The notes beneath the pieces were generated by a model, which searched no databases, was not told the DNA's origin, and saw nothing but the letters and a program-made list of their open reading frames with translations. From Faecalicatena sp. Marseille-Q4148 (lineage in GTDB: Bacteria; Bacillota; Clostridia; Lachnospirales; Lachnospiraceae): a stretch of DNA of 64,000 bases. The stretch lies in the NCBI GenBank assembly GCA_018228665.1, contig CP073692.1:1562046-1626045 (forward strand), read 5' to 3'. The translations under genes and the position numbers were made by a program. Positions 17,264-27,796 of this stretch are shown here, piece after piece. Numbering within the stretch: the first letter of the stretch is position 1; each line of letters opens with the position of its first letter.

Positions 17264-19240
17264 TTATTTCTCTGCTTCGCTATCTGCCTCTGCAACAGCA
17301 TCTTCTTCCGGCTGTGCTGTCACATTCTCTTTCATGACAATCCGTTCCTGTTTCTTTGATGCTGTCTGTTCCGGATCGATTCCCTGCACTTCCCGCAGGA
17401 TCTCCATAAACTCTTTTCCTGTGATCGTTTCTTTCTCAATCAGAAATGCTGCAATCTTATCAAGGGCATCTCGGTTCTCCTGAAGGATTCTCTTTGCCTC
17501 TTCATAAGCGTCTTTCAGCATCTTCATGACTTCTTTATCGATTTCCGCTGCAGTCTCCGGTCCACAGTTCTGTACCGGTCGTCCGTCCAAATAACGGCTC
17601 TGTACAGATTCCAGACCAATCAGACCGAATTTCTCAGACATACCATACTGAGTAATCATAGCTCTTGCAACCTTTGTCGCCTGCTCAATATCATTGGAAG
17701 CTCCTGTTGTTACTGTATTAAATACAATCTCCTCCGCAGCTCTTCCGGCAAGCATTCCTACAAGCATTGCTTCCAGTTCCTTCTTTGTATTAAGAAACTT
17801 CTCTTCTTCCGGTGTCTGCATCACATATCCGAGGGCTCCCATTGTACGCGGTACAATCGTAATTTTCTGAACCGGTTCTGCGTCTTTCTGGAGCGCGCTT
17901 ACAAGCGCATGTCCTACTTCATGGTAAGAAACAATCTGTCGTTCCTCACTGCTCATAATCCGGTCTTTCTTTTCTTTTCCTACAAGAACCACTTCTACTG
18001 CCTCAAACAGATCTGACTGTGACACAACTCCTCTGCCATGCTTTACAGCAGTGATCGCAGCTTCATTGATCATATTTGCCAAATCGGATCCTACCGCTCC
18101 TGAAGTCGCCAGTGCGATCGCCTCAAGATCAACAGATTCATCCATCTTCACATCTTTGGCATGTACTTTCAAAATATCAATACGACCTTTCAGATCCGGT
18201 TTATCTACAATAATTCTCCGGTCAAACCGTCCCGGACGAAGCAGCGCCGGATCTAAGATTTCCGGACGGTTCGTTGCGCCAAGAAGCAATAACCCTTTGC
18301 TCGTATCAAACCCATCCATTTCCGCCAGAAGCTGATTTAACGTCTGCTCCCGCTCATCATTGCCGCCCATTGCACTGTCACGGCTCTTTCCGATCGCATC
18401 GATCTCATCAATAAAAATAATACATGGCGCCATAGACTGTGCCTGTTTAAAAAGATCCCGCACACGGGATGCTCCCACACCTACATACATTTCTACAAAA
18501 GCAGAACCGGATAATGAGAAAAACGGAACCTTCGCTTCTCCCGCAACCGCTTTTGCCAACAGCGTCTTACCTGTTCCGGGCGGTCCTACAAGGAGAGCTC
18601 CCTTCGGAAGTTTTGCTCCAATTCCAGTATATTTCCCCGGATTATGAAGAAAATCTACAACTTCCTGAAGCGACTCCTTCGCCTCATCTTCTCCGGCAAC
18701 ATCTTTAAATGTCACTCCGGTTTCCTTCTCGACATACATTTTTGCATTGCTTTTTCCAATGCCCATCATTCCTCCGCCCTTTGACATACGCTTCATAACA
18801 AAACTCAGCATGGCAAAGATCATAACAAACGGAAGGATTACACTCAGGAAAATATTCAACAGGATTGCACTTGTAGAATCCGGTACTTTCTGTCCAAATT
18901 CGACCCCTGCATCATAGAGACGCTGTGACAGCGTTTCGTCCTTCACAACACCTGTATAATATGTTGTTTTTAACCCCAGAAGATTGTTCTTTTCTTCCTT
19001 ATCTTCTTTTAATGTAATCTCCAGTCGGTCCGTGTCAATCGTAACTTTCTCTACCTTTTTCTCTTCTACCAGCTTCAGAAACTTACTGTATGTAATCTCT
19101 GTGTACTGACTGTCCTGGCGCATCTGATATAACCCAAGAACAAGGAAAGCGGTAATCAATGTCGTCAGGATTATAATCATCATCCCCTGACGCCCATTCT
19201 TATGATTCTTATCGTCTTTGTTGTTATTTGAATTTTCCAT
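17264..19240 (-). CDS. ftsH: ATP-dependent zinc metalloprotease FtsH
   Basis: Membrane-bound AAA+ protease that degrades misfolded membrane and regulatory proteins. The first helix (about residues 20-38) and second helix (about 125-148) enclose a short extracytoplasmic domain. The AAA module has Walker A GPPGTGKT, Walker [12 protein letters not shown] and an SRH with [10 protein letters not shown]. The zinc site HEVGHA fits HExxH. At 658 aa it is full length, ending in a charged tail (about 625-658) that is disordered in the family. The gene is monocistronic. Confidence 0.97.
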   Translation of the reverse strand: MENSNNNKDDKNHKNGRQGMMIIILTTLITAFLVLGLYQMRQDSQYTEITYSKFLKLVEEKKVEKVTIDTDRLEITLKEDKEEKNNLLGLKTTYYTGVVKDETLSQRLYDAGVEFGQKVPDSTSAILLNIFLSVILPFVMIFAMLSFVMKRMSKGGGMMGIGKSNAKMYVEKETGVTFKDVAGEDEAKESLQEVVDFLHNPGKYTGIGAKLPKGALLVGPPGTGKTLLAKAVAGEAKVPFFSLSGSAFVEMYVGVGASRVRDLFKQAQSMAPCIIFIDEIDAIGKSRDSAMGGNDEREQTLNQLLAEMDGFDTSKGLLLLGATNRPEILDPALLRPGRFDRRIIVDKPDLKGRIDILKVHAKDVKMDESVDLEAIALATSGAVGSDLANMINEAAITAVKHGRGVVSQSDLFEAVEVVLVGKEKKDRIMSSEERQIVSYHEVGHALVSALQKDAEPVQKITIVPRTMGALGYVMQTPEEEKFLNTKKELEAMLVGMLAGRAAEEIVFNTVTTGASNDIEQATKVARAMITQYGMSEKFGLIGLESVQSRYLDGRPVQNCGPETAAEIDKEVMKMLKDAYEEAKRILQENRDALDKIAAFLIEKETITGKEFMEILREVQGIDPEQTASKKQERIVMKENVTAQPEEDAVAEADSEAEK

Positions 19241-19428
19241 TTACTTCCTCCTACATACTATCTCTTTTATTATAAATATCCTCCTATTATAAATCAATAT
19301 GAAGAATGTGAAATTTTTGTGGTATTTTTTTTAAGATAATACTAGCAATCTCATTCTATCTTGTAGTATACTGTTTTTATTAATGTTTTAATCAACTATT
19401 ATTTTATTTATAAAAGGAAAGTGTTTTT

Positions 19429-20907
19429 ATGCGTATTGGATTTGATAATGAAAAATACCTGCAAATGCAATCCTCTCATATCAGAGAGCGGATTGATCAA
19501 TTTGATAACAAGCTTTATCTCGAATTCGGCGGAAAACTCTTTGATGACTTCCACGCATCCCGTGTTCTTCCGGGTTTTGCCCCAGACAGCAAGCTGCGTA
19601 TGCTGATGCAGCTTTCAGATCAGGCCGAAATCGTCATTGTAATCAGTGCCGGTGACATTGAGAAGAATAAAGTTCGCGGCGATCTTGGAATCACATATGA
19701 TTTGGATGTGCTTCGCCTGATTGATGAATTCAAAGACAAAGGCTTGTATGTTGGAAGTGTTGTAATTACACAGTACAGTGGTCAGGCAAGTGCAGATCTC
19801 TTTAAATCCCGCCTTGAGAAGTTGGGTATCCGTGTTTATCTTCATTATATTATTGAAGGTTATCCGTCTAATATTCCGCTTATCGTCAGTGATAATGGCT
19901 ATGGTAAGAATGATTATATTGAAACAACCCGTCCGCTTGTAATCATTACAGCTCCGGGACCTGGAAGCGGCAAAATGGCGACCTGTCTCTCTCAGCTTTA
20001 CCACGAACATAAGAGAGGCATCCGTGCCGGTTATGCCAAGTTCGAGACATTCCCAATCTGGAATATTCCTTTGAAACATCCGGTAAATCTGGCTTATGAA
20101 GCGGCAACTGCTGATTTGAATGATGTCAATATGATTGACCCGTTCCACCTGGAAGCATATGGCGTGACAACTGTCAACTATAACCGTGATGTTGAGATTT
20201 TCCCTGTTCTGACAGCAATCTTTGAACAGATTTATGGCTCCAGTCCATACAAATCTCCTACAGATATGGGAGTAAATATGGTCGGCAACTGCATCATTGA
20301 CGATGAAGCATGCCGCGAAGCCTCCTGTCAGGAGATCATTCGCCGTTACTACGATGCACTGAATGGTCTATTGCTTGGCACACGCCAGGAGCAGGAAGCA
20401 TATAAGATTGAATTATTGATGAAACAGGCACATACAAGCACAACAGACCGCTCTGTTGTGAAAGTAGCTCTTCAGCGTGCAGAAGAAACCGGCGCACCTG
20501 CTGCCGCACTGGAACTTCCGGACGGCACGATGATCACTGGAAAGACAAGCAATCTTCTCGGCGCTTCTGCTGCTCTTTTATTAAATGCACTCAAGGCTCT
20601 CGGGCATATTGATCACAAATTACATCTCATTTCCCCGGAAGCTATCGAGCCAATCCAGCGTCTGAAAGTCAACTATCTCGGAAGCCGCAATCCGCGTCTT
20701 CATATGGACGAGGTAATGATTGCACTTTCCATCAGCGCTGCAACCAATCCTGTTGCCAGTCTTGCACTGGAACAGCTTCCAAAGCTGAAAGGATGCCAGG
20801 CACATACTTCTGTCATGCTCTCAGAAGTTGATATCAAACAGTTTAAAAAACTTGGCATTCAACTGACAAGCGAAGCCAAATACGAACAAAAGAAGCTTTA
20901 TCACTAA
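19429..20907 (+). CDS. DUF1846 domain-containing protein
   Basis: 492 aa, the family's normal size (about 490-500). It starts MRIGFDNEKYLQMQSSHIRE and contains the highly conserved block ITAPGPGSGKMATCLSQLYH (about residues 180-199), a P-loop-like GxGSGK element. DUF1846 proteins are widespread in Firmicutes; a structure is known but the role is not firmly assigned. A GDP-like nucleotide or transport-related function would be a guess. It is followed after 12 bp by an AraC regulator, so the two are probably co-transcribed. Confidence 0.88.
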   Translation: MRIGFDNEKYLQMQSSHIRERIDQFDNKLYLEFGGKLFDDFHASRVLPGFAPDSKLRMLMQLSDQAEIVIVISAGDIEKNKVRGDLGITYDLDVLRLIDEFKDKGLYVGSVVITQYSGQASADLFKSRLEKLGIRVYLHYIIEGYPSNIPLIVSDNGYGKNDYIETTRPLVIITAPGPGSGKMATCLSQLYHEHKRGIRAGYAKFETFPIWNIPLKHPVNLAYEAATADLNDVNMIDPFHLEAYGVTTVNYNRDVEIFPVLTAIFEQIYGSSPYKSPTDMGVNMVGNCIIDDEACREASCQEIIRRYYDALNGLLLGTRQEQEAYKIELLMKQAHTSTTDRSVVKVALQRAEETGAPAAALELPDGTMITGKTSNLLGASAALLLNALKALGHIDHKLHLISPEAIEPIQRLKVNYLGSRNPRLHMDEVMIALSISAATNPVASLALEQLPKLKGCQAHTSVMLSEVDIKQFKKLGIQLTSEAKYEQKKLYH

Positions 20908-20919
20908 TGGAGGAAAACC

Positions 20920-21705
20920 ATGAAAAATGATGGTCTGATGATTTATTTCTGCGGAGAAGAACAGTGCGAATCGGGTATTTCTACCGGTCCGTCAGTACAT
21001 CCTCACTATATTCTTCATGTCGTTTTATCCGGAAAAGGTATTATCCAGAAGGGCGCAGATATTTATCATCTGGAGCAGGGAGATATTTTCCTCACTTGTC
21101 CGGAAGAACTTACTTATTACGAAGCCGACATATATGAGCCCTGGCATTATGCCTGGGTTGCATTTGGCGGTCAACAGGTTCGAAAACTTCTGCCAAATAC
21201 TTATTTCATTGAGAATCCTCGCTTTTCCGTAACAGAAGAGCTTGCATCTTATTTTTTCCATATCCGGCAGATTTTAAGTGCATTCCGTTCCAGAGACTGT
21301 CAGCAGCTTTCTATGGTCGGCAATCTTCTCTCCCTTCTTTCTCCGGCAATTAAGCGCGCCAAAGAAGAGCCGCTTCCAACAAAAGAAGGGTATGTGGAAC
21401 TTGCCAAAGAATATATGCGGAATAATTACAGCTATGATGTGCGCATCCATGAAGTTGCCGACTATCTTCAGATTGACCGGAGTTACCTTTACCGTCTGTT
21501 TATGGAACTGGAAGGTATTTCTCCAAGACAGTATCTTGTCCGCTACCGTCTCGAACTGGCAAAAGCTATGTTAGAGAGCGGCAAATACCGTGTCCGGGAA
21601 ATCTGTTATTCCTGCGGTTTCAGTGATATCCCATCCTTTGAGACTTATTTTCGGGAGCAGGAAGAAATTTCTCCGGAAGAATATATGTGGACACATAAGC
21701 ACTAA
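20920..21705 (+). CDS. AraC family transcriptional regulator
   Basis: N-terminal cupin-like sensor domain (about residues 20-140, with HPHYILHVVLSGKG and LEQGDIFLTCPEE). The C-terminal double helix-turn-helix (about 160-258) has VRIHEVADYLQIDRSYLYRLF and EICYSCGFSDIPSFETYFR (each under 20 residues). This layout is typical of AraC activators sensing sugars or related ligands. Its position directly behind the DUF1846 gene suggests co-expression, but the ligand and targets are not evident. A bidirectional terminator follows. Confidence 0.92.
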   Translation: MKNDGLMIYFCGEEQCESGISTGPSVHPHYILHVVLSGKGIIQKGADIYHLEQGDIFLTCPEELTYYEADIYEPWHYAWVAFGGQQVRKLLPNTYFIENPRFSVTEELASYFFHIRQILSAFRSRDCQQLSMVGNLLSLLSPAIKRAKEEPLPTKEGYVELAKEYMRNNYSYDVRIHEVADYLQIDRSYLYRLFMELEGISPRQYLVRYRLELAKAMLESGKYRVREICYSCGFSDIPSFETYFREQEEISPEEYMWTHKH

Positions 21706-21731
21706 TTAAAAAAATATTTTATGACAAAAAG

Positions 21732-21770
21732 AAACAGCACAGCATTCATAACAAATGCTGCGCTGTTTTT
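21732..21770. terminator. Bidirectional terminator (araC-type gene / ABC operon)
   Basis: 15-bp stem AAACAGCACAGCATT (21732-21746) / AATGCTGCGCTGTTT (21754-21768) with one mismatch, followed by TTT. Confidence 0.85.
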
Positions 21771-21776
21771 GCATGT

Positions 21777-23633
21777 TTATGCCGTTGCCTGCTCAAACTG
21801 GGAGTTATAAAGTTCCGCATAGAAGCCTCCCTGCTTCAGTAATTCTTCGTGATTTCCCTGTTCTACAATATCTCCGTCTTTCATAACAAGGATCAGATCT
21901 GCATCCCGGATCGTAGAAAGGCGATGCGCGATCACAAAACTCGTCCTTCCTTTCATCAGATTGTCCATCGCTTTCTGAATCCTCTCTTCTGTTCGCGTAT
22001 CAACAGAGCTGGTCGCCTCATCAAGAATCAAAATCTTCGGATCTGCTAAGATTGCTCTCGCAATCGTCAGCAGCTGCTTCTGCCCCTGAGATACATTCGT
22101 AGCTTCCTCATTCAGCTCCATATCATATCCACCCGGAAGTGTCTGAATAAATCTGTGTGCATAAGCCGCCTTTGCTGCCTCTTCGACTTCTTCATCTGTA
22201 GCATCCAATCTTCCATAGCGGATATTCTCCTTAATGCTGCCGTGGAAAAGCCATGTATCCTGGAGGACCATTCCAAACATCTGACGCAATTCACTTCGAT
22301 TAAAATCTTTCAGATTATGTCCATCCACAAGAATTGCACCACTATTGACATCATAAAACCTCATCAGCAATTTAATCATCGTTGTCTTTCCTGCACCGGT
22401 CGGACCAACAATGGCAATTTTCTGCCCTTCTTTTACTTCAGCCGAAAAATCATTGATGATAATCTTATTCGGCTGATATCCAAAATGTACATGATCGAAT
22501 GTGACATTTCCTTTCAGCCCTTCTACAGAAACCGGGTGTTCCACCGTCTGATCTTCTTCTGCCTCATTCAGAAATTCAAACACTCGCTCCGAAGCAGCTG
22601 CCGTTGACTGCAGCATATTCGCCACCTGAGCTACCTGTTGGATTGGCTGCGTAAAGTTTCTCACATATTGAATAAAGGACTGAATATCTCCGACTTCGAT
22701 TGTCTTCTTAATTGCCAGATATCCTCCTAGAATCGATACTGCCACATACCCAAGATTTCCCACAAACTGCATGATCGGCATCATCATTCCGGAGAAAAAC
22801 TGAGATTTCCAGGCGCTTTCATAGAGAATATCATTATTTCTCGCAAATTCTTCTGTTACTTCATTCTCTTTGTTGAATGCCTTTACAATCGTATGTCCAC
22901 TATACACTTCTTCTACCTGCCCGTTCACATGCCCCAGATATTCCTGTTGATCCCGGAAATATTTCTGAGAATGTTTTACAATCATTGATACTAAGAGCAT
23001 TGATACCGGAAGGATCAAAAGTGCAACTACCGTCATCAGCGGACTGATACTGAGCATCATCGCGAGCACACCGATCAGCATTGTAATAGATGTGATCAGC
23101 TGTGTCGCACTCTGATTCAGACTTTGGCTAAGTGTATCAACATCATTTGTGACTCGTGAAAGTACCTCCCCATGAGTTGTCGTATCAAAGTAATTCATCG
23201 GCATTCTCTGAATCTTCTCAGAAATTTCTCTACGCATTTTATAGGAAAGTTTCTGTGTCACTCCCGTCATAAGATAGCCCTGAATCAGAGAAAATAATGC
23301 ACTGACAAGATAAAGTCCCAGCAAGAAAAGTAAAATCTGTCCAATCTTTGAAAAATCAATCCCGCTTCCTCCGGAAACTTTGCCGACAAGCCCGTTGAAG
23401 ATTTCCGTCGTTGCTTTTCCGAGGATTTTCGGTCCGACAATATTAAATACCGTACTTCCAACAGCAAAGACAATTACAAAGAAAATTGCAAGTCGAAATT
23501 CTTTGATATATCCCATAAGATTTTTCATTGTTCCTTTAAAGTCTTTTGCTTTCTCTCCTGCCATCATTCCTCCATGGCCATGGTCGTGCCCCATACCGCC
23601 TCTTTTCGGAGTTCTATGTTCTGACTTGCCCAT
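21777..23633 (-). CDS. ABC exporter subunit, heterodimer partner B
   Basis: 618-aa fused permease-ATPase. The N terminus is rich in His/Gly (MGHDHGHGGMM). Six transmembrane helices are followed by an ATPase with GPTGAGKTT and a full Walker B ILDEATSSVD. Its signature is the altered VSQGQKQ instead of VSGGQ. Such a combination is usual for one half of an asymmetric ABC exporter. The gene overlaps its partner's stop by one base, so the two are translated together. The likely role is multidrug or lipid efflux under MarR control. Confidence 0.9.
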   Translation of the reverse strand: MGKSEHRTPKRGGMGHDHGHGGMMAGEKAKDFKGTMKNLMGYIKEFRLAIFFVIVFAVGSTVFNIVGPKILGKATTEIFNGLVGKVSGGSGIDFSKIGQILLFLLGLYLVSALFSLIQGYLMTGVTQKLSYKMRREISEKIQRMPMNYFDTTTHGEVLSRVTNDVDTLSQSLNQSATQLITSITMLIGVLAMMLSISPLMTVVALLILPVSMLLVSMIVKHSQKYFRDQQEYLGHVNGQVEEVYSGHTIVKAFNKENEVTEEFARNNDILYESAWKSQFFSGMMMPIMQFVGNLGYVAVSILGGYLAIKKTIEVGDIQSFIQYVRNFTQPIQQVAQVANMLQSTAAASERVFEFLNEAEEDQTVEHPVSVEGLKGNVTFDHVHFGYQPNKIIINDFSAEVKEGQKIAIVGPTGAGKTTMIKLLMRFYDVNSGAILVDGHNLKDFNRSELRQMFGMVLQDTWLFHGSIKENIRYGRLDATDEEVEEAAKAAYAHRFIQTLPGGYDMELNEEATNVSQGQKQLLTIARAILADPKILILDEATSSVDTRTEERIQKAMDNLMKGRTSFVIAHRLSTIRDADLILVMKDGDIVEQGNHEELLKQGGFYAELYNSQFEQATA

Positions 23634-25819
23634 TATGCTTCCTCCTTTCCACTGTTCAGATCACGTTCCAGCTCTTTTTCGGAGAGCTGAGATGCCGCAA
23701 TCTGGCGATACACCTCACAATGCTTCAGCAGTTCTTTATGCGTTCCGATTCCCGCAACATTTCCTTCATCCAGCACCACAATCTGTTCTGCATGAAGAAT
23801 CGTGCTGATCCGCTGTGCCACAATCAATACGGTACTGTCTTTCGTATGTTTCTTTAGCTCTTTTCGCAGCGTCACGTCTGTTTTATAGTCAAGCGCCGAA
23901 AAACTGTCGTCAAAAATAAAGATATCCGGTTGTTTCGCAATTGCCCTCGCAATAGAAAGTCTCTGCTTCTGTCCTCCGGATACATTTGCCCCGCCCTGAG
24001 CGATATGGCTGTCATACCCTTCTTTCTTTTGATCAATAAATTCTGCTGCCTGTGCAATCTCAGCCGCTGTCTGCATTTCTTCTGCACTGCCTTTTGGTCT
24101 TCCATACAAAATATTCGACTTAATTGTTCCCGAAAACAGCACTCCCTTCTGCGGTACATAACCGATTCGCTCGCGCAGATCATGCTGCGTGACATTTTTA
24201 ATATCTTTTCCGTCAATCGTAATCCGCCCTTCGGTCACATCATAAAATCGCGGAATCAGATTGATCAGTGTAGATTTACCGCTTCCCGTACTTCCGATAA
24301 ATGCTGTCGTTTCACCTGGTTTTGCCGTAAATGTAATATCGTGAAGCACGTCTTCTCCGGCTCCCGGATATCGGAACGATACATGATCAAATACAACTGT
24401 TCCCTTTGCATTTTCTCCAAATTTCTCCGGCTGTTTCGGATCTTGCACAAGTGTTTCGCTTGTCAGAATCTCATTTACCCTCGTTGCCGAAACTGCTGCC
24501 CGCGGAAGCATCACGGAGATCATACAGATCATTAAAAATGCCATAATAATCTGCATTGTATACTGAATAAACGCCATCATGTCTCCAACCTGCATTGCAC
24601 CGCTGTCAATTCCATGAGCGCCCGTCCAGACGATCAGAACAGAAATTCCATTCATGATCAGCATCATAACCGGCATCATAAAGGTCATAGCGCGATTTAC
24701 AAACAGTTGTGTCTTCATAAGATCACGGTTAGATTGATCAAAACGTTTCTCTTCATATTTTTCTGTACTAAATGCACGGATGACCGGAAGTCCCGTCAGG
24801 ATTTCTCTTGTCACAAGATTCAGGCGATCTACAAGCGACTGCAGAACTTTGAATTTCGGCATTACAATTGTAAAGAGCAATATCACTACAATTAAAATCA
24901 ATATCACTGCAACCGCAAGAATCCATGACATATCCACATTTGTCTGAAATACTTTGTATACACCGCCGATTCCAATAATCGGAGCATATAACACCATACG
25001 AAACAGCATGACCGTCAGCATCTGTATCTGCTGAATATCATTTGTACTTCGTGTAATGAGGGATGCTGTCGAGAACTTATCAAACTCTCCGCTGGAAAAG
25101 CTGACTACCTTCTGGAAAACCTGATTTCTCAAATCCCGACCGACTGCCGCCGCAACTTTTGATGCTAAGAATCCAACAACGATACTGGCTGTCATTCCTA
25201 AAAATGCCAGCGCAAGCATTTTCCCACCGGTCCGCAAAATATAACTGTTCTGCAGTTTTTCTGTGTCTACACCAAGATTTTCGTAGACTGTCTTCACATA
25301 AATGGTCGCTGCCTGTTCTGTCATTGTTTCCGGTATGTCTTTCATCTTTTCTTCTGCCTGAACCCGGATTTGTTCAACAGCTGCCTGCCGCTGCTCTTCC
25401 GGCATGGTTAAAAGCTGATCCAACATTCCTTTCGTATCTTCTTTCAGTGACATAGATTCTGCCAAAAGCATTGCATCGTTCATCTGCTCAGACAGCTTTT
25501 CCATCGCTTTCTCATCATCCAACACGATATCCTTTAAAATATAGGCATCTGTCTTATACGTTGTATTGTCTTCCTCATAAGACTTCATTACCGCATCCTT
25601 TTCTTCTTCTGCTAAAAACAGACTTACTTTTTCCATATCTGTTTTACTGATCTGCTTCGGGATCGTTGTATCAATTCCCCCTTGCTGGATTCCCACATTC
25701 ACAATGTCGGAAGTATATCCCGGAAGCGAGAGATCACAGTACGCCTGCGCCGCAAGAACAACAATAATCACAATCGCTGAAACAGTATAGGCCTTTAAAT
25801 ATTTAAGTAAATGTTTCAT
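23633..25819 (-). CDS. ABC exporter subunit, heterodimer partner A
   Basis: 728 aa. TM1 is followed by an unusually long extracytoplasmic loop (about residues 35-195) before TM2, a known feature of this exporter subgroup. The ATPase has GSTGSGKST and canonical signature NVSGGQKQR. After Walker B it carries FDDSFSALD, so the catalytic Glu is replaced by Asp. The degenerate site here and the altered signature in the partner together predict one active and one impaired nucleotide site. The gene overlaps the marR-type gene by 17 bp. Confidence 0.9.
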   Translation of the reverse strand: MKHLLKYLKAYTVSAIVIIVVLAAQAYCDLSLPGYTSDIVNVGIQQGGIDTTIPKQISKTDMEKVSLFLAEEEKDAVMKSYEEDNTTYKTDAYILKDIVLDDEKAMEKLSEQMNDAMLLAESMSLKEDTKGMLDQLLTMPEEQRQAAVEQIRVQAEEKMKDIPETMTEQAATIYVKTVYENLGVDTEKLQNSYILRTGGKMLALAFLGMTASIVVGFLASKVAAAVGRDLRNQVFQKVVSFSSGEFDKFSTASLITRSTNDIQQIQMLTVMLFRMVLYAPIIGIGGVYKVFQTNVDMSWILAVAVILILIVVILLFTIVMPKFKVLQSLVDRLNLVTREILTGLPVIRAFSTEKYEEKRFDQSNRDLMKTQLFVNRAMTFMMPVMMLIMNGISVLIVWTGAHGIDSGAMQVGDMMAFIQYTMQIIMAFLMICMISVMLPRAAVSATRVNEILTSETLVQDPKQPEKFGENAKGTVVFDHVSFRYPGAGEDVLHDITFTAKPGETTAFIGSTGSGKSTLINLIPRFYDVTEGRITIDGKDIKNVTQHDLRERIGYVPQKGVLFSGTIKSNILYGRPKGSAEEMQTAAEIAQAAEFIDQKKEGYDSHIAQGGANVSGGQKQRLSIARAIAKQPDIFIFDDSFSALDYKTDVTLRKELKKHTKDSTVLIVAQRISTILHAEQIVVLDEGNVAGIGTHKELLKHCEVYRQIAASQLSEKELERDLNSGKEEA

Positions 25820-26276
25820 TTTTTACTGCCTCCAAATCTTTCTCATTTTCAAAAAAATTATCCCGGATCTGCATCAAAAATCTTCGAAGCAGCAACACTT
25901 CTTCTCTGCTTAATCCCCGATACATGATCTGCTCCATTTCTTTCATCGTCTCACGGATTTTCTCCACACATGCAGTACCTTTCTCAGTATTTTGCAGTCG
26001 GAGCACTCTCTGATCTTCCTGATCCGGTGTTCGCACAATGTATCCTAACTTCTCCATTTTCTTCAATCCGGAAGTAATCGTCGGTGGTTTTACGCTTAAC
26101 AGATCTGCCAGTTCCCGCTGGGAAATATTACTGTGCTCTTCCAGTACAAACAGGATCCCTGCCTGTCCTCGTTTTAAATCATATTTCTCCAGCAAACGCT
26201 CTGCCCGATAAGTTGTCAGATGGAGAATCTGATAGACAAGCATCTGCACCGGAATATTTTCTCTTCGGCATCTCAC
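25803..26276 (-). CDS. MarR family transcriptional repressor
   Basis: 157 aa with the MarR winged helix: ERLLEKYDLKRGQAGILFVL, then SQRELADLLSVKPPTITSGL and KKMEKLGYIVRTPDQEDQR wing. The GTG start has GGGAGGA eight bases upstream; the overlapping ATG is directly followed by a stop. It is first in an operon with the two ABC genes, behind a consensus promoter that carries a palindrome right after the -10. It therefore probably represses itself and the exporter until an inducing compound binds. Confidence 0.92.
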   Translation of the reverse strand: MRCRRENIPVQMLVYQILHLTTYRAERLLEKYDLKRGQAGILFVLEEHSNISQRELADLLSVKPPTITSGLKKMEKLGYIVRTPDQEDQRVLRLQNTEKGTACVEKIRETMKEMEQIMYRGLSREEVLLLRRFLMQIRDNFFENEKDLEAVKNETFT

Positions 26277-26331
26277 ATTTATTTCCTCCCTTCATTTCCT
26301 TTCTTTCTCTTATATCTATAAATCTATATTA

Positions 26332-26377
26332 GTTAGATATCTAACGATATATTATGCTTATCCCCCATATATGTCAA
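26332..26377 (-). promoter_or_regulatory. Promoter plus MarR operator
   Basis: TTGACA (26377-26372), exactly 17 bp, TAATAT (26354-26349), then the perfect palindrome GTTAGATATCTAAC (26332-26345) covering the start-site region. A repressor bound there would block transcription. Confidence 0.85.
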
Positions 26378-26429
26378 GAAAACAAACCCTTTTTTCACTA
26401 TTTTCTAATAATTTTTTACAGTTTTTTAA

Positions 26430-26442
26430 TTAAATATCTAAC
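26430..26442. promoter_or_regulatory. Second, imperfect MarR-type site
   Basis: TTAAATATCTAAC repeats the half-site ATATCTAAC of the operator about 97 bp further upstream of the promoter. Confidence 0.45.
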
Positions 26443-26492
26443 TATTTTATTCTTATGTAAACTGTCCTGTCGCTCTTACCGAGTCCTCACAC

Positions 26493-26531
26493 AAAAATGG
26501 ATCAGAAAGTTTCATTTCCTTCTGATCCATT
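26493..26531 (-). terminator. Terminator of the SPFH/RHH operon
   Basis: Minus-strand stem ATGGATCAGAA / TTCTGATCCAT followed by TTTTTG. Confidence 0.85.
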
Positions 26532-26543
26532 CCCTGTAAGTCT

Positions 26544-26753
26544 TTATGTAACGTCTTCTTCTTTCTTTCCGTGCTTCTTTCTATATTTCACACATTCTGT
26601 CAGAAGATATTCTATCTGCCCGTTAATCGAACGAAAATCATCTTCTGCCCACTGGGCAAGTTCATTCCAAAGCGCTGCATTCAATCGAAGTGGAACTTGT
26701 TTCTTAGCTTTTTCCTTAGCTTTCTTTTCTTCTGTTTCCATTGTCCGTTCCAC
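26544..26753 (-). CDS. Small ribbon-helix-helix (Arc-like) protein
   Basis: 69 aa. After a charged N terminus it reads KQVPLRLNAALWNELAQWAE, the strand and first helix of an Arc/CopG fold, then DDFRSINGQIEYLLTECV as the second helix, where Arc-type proteins have the SxNxxI pattern. It is a probable DNA-binding repressor or antitoxin-like protein. It follows the SPFH gene by 17 bp. I recall that this pair is common in Clostridia. It could bind the palindrome at the operon's promoter. Confidence 0.75.
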   Translation of the reverse strand: MERTMETEEKKAKEKAKKQVPLRLNAALWNELAQWAEDDFRSINGQIEYLLTECVKYRKKHGKKEEDVT

Positions 26754-26770
26754 CTTCTTTCATAATATTT

Positions 26771-27766
26771 CTAGTACAGCGAACCACTGTTTACAATCGG
26801 CTGTGCATCTTTATTTCCGCACAAAACAACAAGAAGGTTGCTTACCATTGCGGCTTTTCTCTCTTCGTCCAACTCTACTACTTCCTTTTCACTCAGACGT
26901 TCCAACGCCATCTCTACCATACCGACTGCGCCTTCCACAATCTTCTGTCTCGCATCGATGATTGCTGCTGCCTGCTGTCTCTGGAGCATTGCGGAAGCAA
27001 TCTCCGGTGCATATGCAAGATGTGTGATTCTAACTTCCTGAATCTGGATTCCTGCCTCTTCTACCTTTTTCTGAAGCTCCTTACACATGATATCTGCAAT
27101 CTCCTGGCTGCTTCCGCGCAGTGACTTCTCATCTCCGCCGGCACTTGTATCATACGGATAGCAGCGTGCTGTATTCCGAATAATCGCATCGCACTGAATA
27201 GACAGATAATTCTTATAATTCTCCACATTGATCATCGCTTTCGTCGGATCAATTACTTTCCAGATTACAACTGCACCAATCTCCACCGGATTGCCGAGTT
27301 CATCATTTACTTTCTGTTTCTCATTATTTAATGTCATCGTCTTTAGTGAAACCTTCTTATCACTGATTCCCCACTCTGACTTTCCTGAAGAACCTTTTGC
27401 CGTCATAACCGGCATTCCGTTTCTTGTACTTGGATTAATCGCAGTGCAAAATGGATTTACCCAAAAGAATCCTTCTTTTTTAATTGTACCATAATATTTA
27501 CCAAAAAGGGCAAATACGATTGCTTCATTTGGATTAAGAATTTTTAATCCTGCCATCGCAATTACAGCTCCTGTAAAAACAATCGCACCAATCACTTCAC
27601 TAACTGCAAGAACTGCATTACCAATCGTTCCTCTTCCATAGAGAATTCCGCCTCCGACCATAATCACTATCGCTATTACCATAACAAGAATCCATATGCT
27701 CAGCATTACCATTCCGCTCTTCGGATGCAGTAACTTCTCCTCTACTCTTTTTTCTTCCCCTTTCAT
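26771..27766 (-). CDS. SPFH/band 7 domain membrane protein
   Basis: Two hydrophobic helices (about residues 19-44 and 52-75) are followed by an SPFH domain: LNPNEAIVFALFGKYYGTIK, then ITHLAYAPEIASAMLQRQQA and the AIIDARQKIVEGAVGM helix. SPFH proteins form oligomeric scaffolds in membrane microdomains. The ATG at 27766 is chosen because AGGAGG lies nine bases upstream, whereas an earlier GTG overlaps it. Length is 331 aa. It is followed by the small Arc-like gene in the same operon. Confidence 0.85.
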   Translation of the reverse strand: MKGEEKRVEEKLLHPKSGMVMLSIWILVMVIAIVIMVGGGILYGRGTIGNAVLAVSEVIGAIVFTGAVIAMAGLKILNPNEAIVFALFGKYYGTIKKEGFFWVNPFCTAINPSTRNGMPVMTAKGSSGKSEWGISDKKVSLKTMTLNNEKQKVNDELGNPVEIGAVVIWKVIDPTKAMINVENYKNYLSIQCDAIIRNTARCYPYDTSAGGDEKSLRGSSQEIADIMCKELQKKVEEAGIQIQEVRITHLAYAPEIASAMLQRQQAAAIIDARQKIVEGAVGMVEMALERLSEKEVVELDEERKAAMVSNLLVVLCGNKDAQPIVNSGSLY

Positions 27767-27796
27767 ATCAGGCACCTCCTCACAATAGATATTTAT

